Source of the DNA: Kiritimatiellia bacterium
GTDB lineage: Bacteria; Verrucomicrobiota; Kiritimatiellia; SLAD01
Assembly: GCA_007126995.1 (NCBI GenBank)
Contig: SLAD01000369.1
Span: 1 to 10,394 of the forward strand
Direction of reading: 5' to 3'
DNA: 10,394 nt
The first letter of the stretch is position 1; each line of letters begins with the position of its first letter. The notes beneath the pieces were generated by a model. It ran no database searches. It worked only from the letters and a program-made list of their open reading frames with translations, and had not been told where the DNA came from. Positions 1-5,828 of this stretch are shown here, in pieces. The position numbers and the translations under genes were made by a program.

Positions 1-279
1 ATTATCGTCCGACTCAATCTCAATCTCGGGCGCGGACAACTCGCGAAAGATGCTGAACGCGCGGCGAGCATGCAGGGTGACGCCGCCCTCCTCAAGCACC
101 TCGGCCTCGACGCTGGCGCGGACACTGACCTCCAGATCGGTGGCCGATAACCAGAGACGATCTTTTTCCGCCCTGAAAAGAATATTCGATAGAATCGGCA
201 AGGTGGTGCGCGGATTTACGATCGACTGCACTTTTTGCAAACCATCGATGATCGCTTCTTTTTTTATTTTCAGCTTCAT
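1..279 (-). CDS. dnaN: DNA polymerase III sliding clamp (beta subunit), N-terminal part, cut by window edge
   Basis: The reverse strand encodes 93 residues from ATG at 279 to the window edge, with no stop codon. They read as the first domain of the bacterial beta clamp: it opens MKLKIKKEAIIDGLQKVQSI, continues with PRTTLPILSNILF and the ATDLEVSV segment, and reaches the ARRAFSIFRELSAPEIEIESDDN stretch that matches the conserved part of clamp domain I. The clamp is a ring-shaped homodimer that tethers the replicative polymerase to DNA. A full gene would be about 365-375 codons, so roughly three quarters lies left of position 1. The start is supported by GGAGAGGA about 5 bases upstream and by the family's usual N-terminus. 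It lies downstream of dnaA on the same strand, the classic dnaA-dnaN order, separated by the probable oriC. Confidence 0.95.
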   Translation of the reverse strand, partial: MKLKIKKEAIIDGLQKVQSIVNPRTTLPILSNILFRAEKDRLWLSATDLEVSVRASVEAEVLEEGGVTLHARRAFSIFRELSAPEIEIESDDN

Positions 280-318
280 AAGGTCCTCTCCAGAATCTGT
301 CCCAAGTTATCACGGATG

Positions 319-362
319 AATAAGAAGAACATAAAAAAAATTTGATCTATATTCTTCTTATT
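319..362. repeat. 11-bp inverted repeat enclosing the AT-rich probable DNA unwinding element
   Basis: AATAAGAAGAA at 319-329 and TTCTTCTTATT at 352-362 are perfect reverse complements around a 22-bp AT-rich centre with a run of eight A (333-340). On the minus strand, immediately after the DnaA box at 369-377, the sequence is GGGCA, then TAATAA, then GAAGAA. A box followed by a short GC-rich step and then TA(A/G) triplets resembles the DnaA box plus DnaA-trio arrangement of the basal unwinding system. The trio reading is inference and only two triplets fit well. The repeat could also form a cruciform or a weak hairpin in the dnaN leader. Confidence 0.6.
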
Positions 363-368
363 ATGCCC

Positions 369-377
369 TGTGCATAA
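369..377 (-). promoter_or_regulatory. Perfect DnaA box (TTATGCACA) next to the AT-rich segment
   Basis: The minus strand reads TTATGCACA, an exact match to the consensus TTATNCACA. It sits 6 bp from the inverted repeat of the AT-rich element, the place expected for the box that anchors DnaA beside the unwinding site. Confidence 0.75.
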
Positions 378-474
378 ACGCAATAACAAGCTTTCATCCC
401 CGTCCAATAAGGGCGGATGCCCTGTGCGGCCCTGTCAAAAACTATCGGGCAACTTGACGGGAAGTCGGGCGACC

Positions 475-543
475 TGTGAATGATTCACGGTTATTCACAT
501 TGTTCACCACGTATTAACAAGTCATCCACGAAAGTTGTCCACG
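475..543. promoter_or_regulatory. Cluster of DnaA boxes near the 3' end of dnaA
   Basis: The cluster holds one perfect box on the plus strand, TTATTCACA at 491-499. Around it are a one-mismatch box on the minus strand (TCATTCACA, 475-483) and degenerate plus-strand matches TGATTCACG (481-489), TTGTTCACC (500-508), TCATCCACG (522-530) and TTGTCCACG (535-543). The starts on the plus strand fall 9-22 bp apart and most share one orientation, as expected for a row of DnaA protomers. The degenerate members have two mismatches and would be weak sites alone; the cluster is what makes it convincing. Confidence 0.7.
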
Positions 544-603
544 GAGAATACGGGCCACGAAAAGGGGCTGCACTCGCCGGGACCGGCATTTGTTCGTTCA
601 TCC

Positions 604-1962
604 TCAACGGCGCGACAGTTTATGCTGAATGGTCGTGACAGCCTGCCGCATGTCCTGGTCTTGATCGAGCTTCTCGGTGATGTGCCGGCACGCGTGCAAA
701 ACCGTGGCGTGATTCTTGCCGAACGCATCCGCGATCATCGGATAGGAATGTTGCGTCATCTGACGGCTCAGATACATTGCGACTTGGCGCGGCATAGCAA
801 TCGATTGTGGGCGACGCTTGCTGCTCATGTCCGCGAGGCGTATATCGTAAAATTCGGCCACGGCGCGTTGAATGCTCTCGATCGTGAGCTTCTCCTGCTT
901 TTCTTGATCGAGGGTATCGCGCAAAAGATGCTCCAAGGAGTCACGGGTCACCTCCCGGCCGGTTAATGAGGCATAGGACGCCGCCCGGATCAGCGCGCCC
1001 TCCAAACGGCGAATGTTGGAGCGGATACGCTGAGCGAGGAATTGCAGAATCTCGTCGGGGAGCTTCAGATTGAGCGTGGTTTGCTTTTTGCGCAGGATCG
1101 CGATGCGCGTTTCCACATCGGGCGGCTCCAGTTCCGTGACCAGACCCCACTCAAAGCGTGAAACCAAGCGTTGCTCCAACCCCGGAATCTCCGATGCCGG
1201 CCGGTCACACGTCAGAATAATCTGTTTATGCTGATCGAACAGGGCGTTGAAAGTATGGAAAAACTCTTCCTGCATGCGCTCCTTGCCGGCCAGGAACTGA
1301 ATGTCGTCGATCATCAACAGATCCGCTTGCCGGTGTTTCTTGCGGAAATCCGCTAAGGCGCTGTTTTGAATCGCATCAATGTAATCATTCGTGAACGCCT
1401 CGCACGACATGTAGCAGACCCGCGCTTTTGGCCGTTCCGTCAACACGTGATTGCCGATCGCCTGCATCAGGTGGGTTTTGCCAAGTCCGACGCCGCCGTA
1501 AATGAAGAGCGGGTTATAGGCGCGGGCGGGCGATTGCGCCACGGCCAAGCAGGCGGCGTGGGCAAAATTGTTAGAGGAGCCAATGATGAAGGAATTGAAC
1601 GTATAGTTCGGGTTCAACAAGGTTCGCGCTTGCTCCGCTTTCGCGGTTGCTTTCGGCTTGCGCTTGGCTGGCGCGGCCTCCTCAGCCTGTTCCGGCTGCC
1701 GCGCGACGGCATGATGATTGACACCGAACACGATGTCCAGTTCGCGGCCACACTCCACTGTCACCGCATCACGAATCAACGGCAGGTAATGCTCGACCAG
1801 CCAAGTCTGATAAAAATCATTCGCGACCGTGAGGGTGAGCTTGTCACCCTCCAGCGAATCTACCTCGACTACCGCAATCCATCGCTCAAAAACATCCTTC
1901 GAAAGTACGCCCCGAAGTCGTTTACATGCGCCTGACCAAATCGTCAACGCCTCATTATCCAC
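604..1962 (-). CDS. dnaA: Chromosomal replication initiator protein DnaA
   Basis: This is a 452-residue AAA+ ATPase that binds DnaA boxes and melts the origin. Domain I is about residues 1-82 (IWSGACKRLRGVLSKDVFERWI opens it). A short Ala/Lys/Glu-rich linker (about 85-112) is followed by the AAA+ core: NYTFNSFIIGSSN, Walker A GGVGLGKTH (156-164), Walker B LLMIDDIQF (215-223) and the SNIRRLEGAL sensor 2 helix. Domain IV has the DNA-binding signature GKNHATVLHACRHI, with N where many DnaA proteins have D. The reading frame stays open to 2109, but the extra 49 residues do not resemble DnaA. The GTG at 1962 has GGGGAGGA 6 bases upstream and gives the usual family length, so it is chosen. It probably regulates itself through nearby DnaA boxes, which is inference. 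Confidence 0.97.
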   Translation of the reverse strand: MDNEALTIWSGACKRLRGVLSKDVFERWIAVVEVDSLEGDKLTLTVANDFYQTWLVEHYLPLIRDAVTVECGRELDIVFGVNHHAVARQPEQAEEAAPAKRKPKATAKAEQARTLLNPNYTFNSFIIGSSNNFAHAACLAVAQSPARAYNPLFIYGGVGLGKTHLMQAIGNHVLTERPKARVCYMSCEAFTNDYIDAIQNSALADFRKKHRQADLLMIDDIQFLAGKERMQEEFFHTFNALFDQHKQIILTCDRPASEIPGLEQRLVSRFEWGLVTELEPPDVETRIAILRKKQTTLNLKLPDEILQFLAQRIRSNIRRLEGALIRAASYASLTGREVTRDSLEHLLRDTLDQEKQEKLTIESIQRAVAEFYDIRLADMSSKRRPQSIAMPRQVAMYLSRQMTQHSYPMIADAFGKNHATVLHACRHITEKLDQDQDMRQAVTTIQHKLSRR

Positions 1963-2421
1963 TTTCCGTCCTCCCCGGTAAAACGACCCAAACTGTTCCA
2001 ACCACCCAAAAGGATCCGATCGATTTTCGGAACACCTGAACGGCGCGACTAGGCTTGAAGCGACCCCGCAATGGTCATAAGCTAGCCTAACCCGATCAGC
2101 AAAAATCAACGGACTCAGTGAGTTTTACTAAAGTCATCAACAAGTTATTAACAATCTCAACTTACCTTGCATTGCCTGTGCGAGTGCGAGGATAGAAAAG
2201 GTGTATGAGGCCAACAAGAGAAAAAAAGCGAATCCGCTATAAATTTACAAAACTACTAAATATAGGTGTGGGGTACTCGAAACATACAATATAGAGTATT
2301 TTTTATTAGTTATTCGTTTGTATTGCTTTACGACGTGAAAACGTGAATAGGCCTTAATTTTTAGTACTTTTTTTTGTAAGGCTTCGCGCCGTTTAATGAA
2401 AAATCGAAAGGGTAGGACGCC
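1963..2421. other. Gene-free dnaA upstream region with AT-rich island; divergent promoters expected
   Basis: These 459 bp separate divergent dnaA (-) and the M24 peptidase (+). The part next to dnaA (1980-2110) is of ordinary composition. From about 2215 to 2400 the sequence is strongly AT-rich, with runs such as TATTTTTTATTAG near 2300 and TTTTTTTT at 2369-2376. One near-match to a DnaA box, TTATTAACA, lies near 2143, and CTATTCACG (two mismatches) is on the minus strand at 2342-2350. The minus strand also has TAGTAG (2253-2258) just beyond a CCCC-containing step, again trio-like. I could not pick a confident -35/-10 pair for either gene. It may be a second half of a bipartite origin as in B. 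subtilis, or simply a regulatory region. Confidence 0.5.
1969..1976 (-). promoter_or_regulatory. Shine-Dalgarno sequence fixing the GTG start of dnaA
   Basis: The minus strand reads GGGGAGGA, then ACGGAA-type spacer bases, then GTG at 1962. This is close to an ideal ribosome site and decides the GTG start over the longer open frame that begins at 2109, which has no comparable signal. Confidence 0.8.
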
Positions 2422-3537
2422 ATGTCTAAGAAGTTAACAAGCGCCGTGCTATTGGTCGAAGGCGGGCGACAGGATGCGGATCTTGTTTATGCCAGCGGAT
2501 TTAGCGCGCCGGACCCGGTGGTATTGTTGGTCCATGGTCGCCGCAAAACGCTGGCCGTTTCGCTGTTGGAGTTCGGTCGAGCCAAAGAGGAGGCGCGGGT
2601 CAGCGAAGTGCTTACGCCGCAATTGCTTGGCCTCGAGGGAGCGGACCGACATCGATTAAGTCAATGGGCGGTCGCCGTTGTCAAGCGCGCACGCCTGCGG
2701 GCGGTGCGGGTGGCGGCCCACTTTCCGGTGTCGATTGCGGATCAGTTACGTAAAGCCGGTATCCGCATTGAGGTGAGCACGGCCCCGCTATTTCCCGGGC
2801 GTCGCCAAAAGTCGCCGACGGAGATTAAGCAGATTGCGACAACGCAGCGGGCAGCGGTGGCGGCCATGCGGGCGGCCATGGAGTGGATTCAATCAGCCGG
2901 TGTAGATCGCCGCGGCTATCTGCGGCAAGACGGCAAACGGCTAACCTCCGAGCGTGTCCGTCGTTTGATCGAGCAGCGTTTGCTAGAGGCCGATTGTGCC
3001 GCCGATGAGACTATCGTAGCCGGGGGCAGCCAGGGCGCGGAACCGCACGAGCGGGGGCACGGTCCGCTGCGCAGCGGTCAACCAATCGTGATCGATATTT
3101 TTCCGCGTCACAAGCAGAGCGGCTATTGCGGCGACATCACGCGCACGATCGTTCACGGCCAGCCGGTCCCGGAGGTGGCGCGCATGTTGACGGCTGTGAA
3201 GGCGGCGCACGGCGCGGCCTTGAAGGCGGTTCGTCCAGGCGTCGCGGTGAAAACCGTGCACACGACCGCTCAGGAAACGCTACTGCGGCATGGATTCGAA
3301 ACCACCGTTAAAAACGGTTGGGGCGAAGGGTTCATTCACAGTACCGGCCACGGCATCGGACTCGAAATTCACGAGGCGCCGTCCATCAATCTGAGCAGCA
3401 CACGCCTGCTCTTGGGTGATGTGATCACGATTGAACCGGGCCTGTATTACCGGCGTTGGGGCGGCGTGCGGATTGAGGACACGGTGGTGGTGACCCGGCA
3501 AGGGGCAAAGATTTTGGCCCGCTGTCCCTACCCGTAA
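2422..3537 (+). CDS. M24-family metallopeptidase, Xaa-Pro aminopeptidase/dipeptidase type
   Basis: This is a 371-residue protein with the two-part layout of Xaa-Pro peptidases: an N-terminal creatinase-like domain (about 1-135) and a C-terminal pita-bread catalytic domain. The five metal ligands of family M24 can be placed at D225 (VIDIF), D238 (GDITRT), H310 (STGHGIG), E338 (TIEPGLYY) and E352 (VRIEDT), and H317 is the second conserved histidine. It should remove residues ahead of proline in small peptides using a dinuclear metal centre in the cytoplasm; no signal peptide is seen. The two Asp ligands are 13 residues apart instead of the 11 usual in PepP or prolidase, so it belongs to a variant subgroup (DIFPR...GYxGDxTRT). 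ATG at 2422 follows AGGGTAGGA. Its 3' end overlaps guaD by 10 bp. Exact substrate unknown. Confidence 0.85.
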   Translation: MSKKLTSAVLLVEGGRQDADLVYASGFSAPDPVVLLVHGRRKTLAVSLLEFGRAKEEARVSEVLTPQLLGLEGADRHRLSQWAVAVVKRARLRAVRVAAHFPVSIADQLRKAGIRIEVSTAPLFPGRRQKSPTEIKQIATTQRAAVAAMRAAMEWIQSAGVDRRGYLRQDGKRLTSERVRRLIEQRLLEADCAADETIVAGGSQGAEPHERGHGPLRSGQPIVIDIFPRHKQSGYCGDITRTIVHGQPVPEVARMLTAVKAAHGAALKAVRPGVAVKTVHTTAQETLLRHGFETTVKNGWGEGFIHSTGHGIGLEIHEAPSINLSSTRLLLGDVITIEPGLYYRRWGGVRIEDTVVVTRQGAKILARCPYP

Positions 3538-4826
3538 ACGCGTTCGTCGGCAATGTAGGTGGCGGCGATGGCGCGGTCATCGCCGAGCGTCATCTGGATG
3601 AACAGTTCTTCGTCAAAATTGCTCGCGAACCTCATGCGATAATCAATCACGGGGGTAGACCTGAGATTAAGGACGGCGAAATCGGCTTCCATGCCGACGG
3701 CAATGGACCCGACCTTGTCCGCGATCCCCAACGCCGTTGCCGATCCGCGCGTGGCGAGATAGAACGCATGCGCGGGCGGCAGATCGCTGTGATTCAGATG
3801 CGCCGCCTTGTAGGCCTCGTTCATGGTTTGCAACATCGAAAAGCTCGTGCCGGCGCCCAAGTCCGTTGCCAAGCCCACCGCAATCGGACGGTCAGCCCGC
3901 TTGGCGCGTTCGACGTTCAAGTAGCCGGAGCCGAGAAAGAAGTTCGATGTAGGACAATGCGCCAAGGCCGCCCCGGCCGCATGAAAGCGTTGCAGTTCCG
4001 ACTCATCGAGATGGATACCGTGACCGTAGATGGCGCGAGGGCGCAGCAGTCCATACTGGTCGTACACATCCGTGTAATCACGCGCACCCGGGAACAACTG
4101 CTTCACCCAAGCCACCTCGTCTCGATTCTCCGAAATGTGCGATTGAATCAGCATGTCCGGATACTCTTTCGCAAGTGCTTGCAGTTGTTCAAGTTGTGCG
4201 TCGGAGGAGGTTGGTGCAAAGCGTGGGGTCAGGACGTATTCCATGCGCCCGCGGCCATGCCACTTTTCGATCAGTCGCTTGGACTCAACATAGGCCTGCT
4301 CGGCCGTATCAAGCAATCCGGCCGCCGCGTTGCGATCCATGCAGACCTTACCCGCCATGATGCGCATGTTCAGCGGTTCGGCCGCTTCGAACAATGCATC
4401 CACCGACACCGGAAAGATGGTGCAGAAAACGCTGGAGGATGTGACGCCGTTGCGCAGTTGCTCGCGCAGAAAAATCTTGGCGACCTCGTCGGCATGCGGT
4501 TTGTGTGAAAAGAACTGCTCCGCAATGAAGGTATAATTGTTCAGCCAATCGATTAGCTGCTTGCCGTGCGAACCGATAATCTCCGTTTGGGGATAATGCA
4601 CATGGCAATCGATAAAGCCAGGCACAATCAGGTCACCCTGGTGATCGGCGACCTCAATGTCGGCGTCCAGCGTCGGCAGGATTTCAGGGGCCGGGCCAAC
4701 GGCGGCAATGAGGCCATTTTCGGTGACGATAATGGCATCGTCCTCGTAGGTCATACAGCGGGACAAATCCGTCAAATACGGGTCGCCCGTGAACGTTAAC
4801 AACCTTCCCCTCAAAGCCTTTTTCAT
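3528..4826 (-). CDS. guaD: Guanine deaminase
   Basis: A 432-residue amidohydrolase that hydrolyses guanine to xanthine and ammonia, a step in purine catabolism and salvage. Zinc and catalytic residues of the family are visible: H75 and H77 in DCHVHYPQ, H230 and E233 in SHISEN, H269 in GHGIHL and D322 in ATDLGAGTSFSM. The CPTSNFFLGSG segment (291-301) is typical of guanine deaminases, as is the length (E. coli GuaD is close to 440). The gene stands alone on this strand, with no xanthine dehydrogenase or permease beside it, so its pathway partners must be elsewhere. ATG at 4826 agrees with the family N-terminus (ALRGRLLTF), but no clear Shine-Dalgarno sequence precedes it. The C-terminus overlaps the convergent peptidase gene by 10 bp. 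Confidence 0.93.
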   Translation of the reverse strand: MKKALRGRLLTFTGDPYLTDLSRCMTYEDDAIIVTENGLIAAVGPAPEILPTLDADIEVADHQGDLIVPGFIDCHVHYPQTEIIGSHGKQLIDWLNNYTFIAEQFFSHKPHADEVAKIFLREQLRNGVTSSSVFCTIFPVSVDALFEAAEPLNMRIMAGKVCMDRNAAAGLLDTAEQAYVESKRLIEKWHGRGRMEYVLTPRFAPTSSDAQLEQLQALAKEYPDMLIQSHISENRDEVAWVKQLFPGARDYTDVYDQYGLLRPRAIYGHGIHLDESELQRFHAAGAALAHCPTSNFFLGSGYLNVERAKRADRPIAVGLATDLGAGTSFSMLQTMNEAYKAAHLNHSDLPPAHAFYLATRGSATALGIADKVGSIAVGMEADFAVLNLRSTPVIDYRMRFASNFDEELFIQMTLGDDRAIAATYIADERVYG

Positions 4827-4882
4827 ACAAGCGGGAAAATGTGTCGGGATAACGGTATTTTGTCAAACTATTCAGACTTCCT

Positions 4883-4912
4883 TTTATGTCGGATTGTTAT
4901 CGTAATTGTCAT
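4883..4912 (-). promoter_or_regulatory. Possible sigma-70-type promoter for guaD
   Basis: On the minus strand ATGACA (4907-4912, one mismatch from TTGACA) is followed after 18 bp by CATAAA (4883-4888, four of six matches to TATAAT). The start point would be about 50 bp ahead of the guaD ATG. The match is modest and the stretch is AT-rich, so this is tentative. Confidence 0.3.
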
Positions 4913-4991
4913 GGGTCCGGGTGTATATAGAGGAGTCGGTCTGAGCCAAAATGGTGTGGTGCGGGACCGTGAATAGCTACGAAAGGGTACT

Positions 4992-5807
4992 ATGTCCCGA
5001 GTAATTCTCATCGTCTTGTTTTTGGTCAGTACCGGTTTGGCGGGGTACTATCGCTATCAGACCCACTCATATCGAGGACAGCTATCGTTGCAGCAAGTGA
5101 CGGCTGAGCCCATTCAAGCGAATGCGACACCCCCGAGCGATGCGGGCGAGCTGCCGTCTGCGGACGAGCTGACGATCGCGAGCGACGCGGAAGAAGGGGT
5201 CCCAACAGAGGTCGAGCGGGATCTCCGGATTCGCGTTCAGGAACTGGAAACGACCCTGCGTGATCGTGAACTGGAAATCCGTCGCCTACAGCGTCGCGTG
5301 GAATCTCCACCGGTAAACGAGATGGCCCGGCCCCGCATGGATCGGCAGGAATGGATGGAGAATTTGCGCGAGGAGGATCCGGAAAGATATGCGCAAATCA
5401 TTGAAAGAAGGAGAAATACACAAAATATAGTTAACGAATCTTTTGCTCGAAAAGCGGCGCATTTTCTGTACCGTGATAACTCTTATCTGACCGAGGAAGA
5501 GCTGGCTGAGCATGAATATTTTGTGGGGCTGTTGGGCGAAACGTGGCGGCTGGCCGACCAAATGCATGCGGATGTCGTGACGCGCGAGGAGCGCTGGGAA
5601 ATCGGACGCCAGTTGATGGAAAACGTGCGCGAGTTGTCGCCAATGATGGCCGACGCGCGCGACCGCGAATTCTATGATCTTGCGTTGGAGATGGGCTATG
5701 ACGAAACCGGCGCCGTTGACTTCGTCGATTACATCAACGAGATGATTGAGGTCACCTCCTTCGGCAACTTGTGGCGCGGGCAACGGCGCGGATGGCGCAG
5801 CGAGTAG
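4992..5807 (+). CDS. Hypothetical membrane-anchored or secreted coiled-coil protein
   Basis: A 271-residue protein I cannot assign to a named family. Residues 4-18 are a hydrophobic segment after a short N-terminus with one Arg, fitting a signal anchor or uncleaved signal peptide. Residues 35-72 are acidic and Pro/Ser/Ala-rich, probably disordered. Residues 73-103 form a heptad-like charged coiled coil (RIRVQELETTLRDRELEIRR). From 112 on is a charged, mostly helical domain with aromatic patches (EWMENLREEDPERYAQI, then YFVGLLGETWRLADQM). It ends in an Arg/Trp-rich tail. ATG at 4992 has AAAGGG five bases upstream. The gene diverges from guaD and converges on mnmG with a 21-bp gap, so it is its own transcription unit. 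Bases 5400-5490 are more AT-rich than the rest. Function unknown; an extracytoplasmic scaffold or envelope role is only a guess from topology. Confidence 0.8.
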   Translation: MSRVILIVLFLVSTGLAGYYRYQTHSYRGQLSLQQVTAEPIQANATPPSDAGELPSADELTIASDAEEGVPTEVERDLRIRVQELETTLRDRELEIRRLQRRVESPPVNEMARPRMDRQEWMENLREEDPERYAQIIERRRNTQNIVNESFARKAAHFLYRDNSYLTEEELAEHEYFVGLLGETWRLADQMHADVVTREERWEIGRQLMENVRELSPMMADARDREFYDLALEMGYDETGAVDFVDYINEMIEVTSFGNLWRGQRRGWRSE

Positions 5808-5828
5808 ACGCGTGATGAAAAATCCTGG

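Larger units (their letters stand above)
280..603. other. oriC: Probable chromosomal origin (oriC) in the dnaA-dnaN spacer
   Basis: This 324-bp stretch has no credible gene and lies between the dnaA stop and the dnaN start. Read from dnaA towards dnaN it has a cluster of DnaA-box-like 9-mers (475-543), a GC-richer middle (about 395-475), a perfect DnaA box (369-377) and then an AT-rich segment (about 315-365) suited to be the unwinding element. The same order (dnaA, boxes, unwinding element, dnaN) is known from Bacillus subtilis oriC. Only the box sequences and base composition are seen directly; origin function is inferred. Part of the region must also serve as the dnaN leader. A GC-skew switch or marker-frequency peak here would support it. 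Confidence 0.75.

Noticed and set aside
1963..2109. N-terminal extension of dnaA in an open frame to 2109
   Set aside because: The extra 49 residues do not resemble DnaA domain I, and a strong GGGGAGGA ribosome site sits just ahead of the GTG at 1962, giving the normal family length.
3768..4508. Forward reading frame of 246 codons
   Set aside because: It is an antisense shadow of guaD, whose motifs are unmistakable on the minus strand; the forward translation has no recognisable domain.
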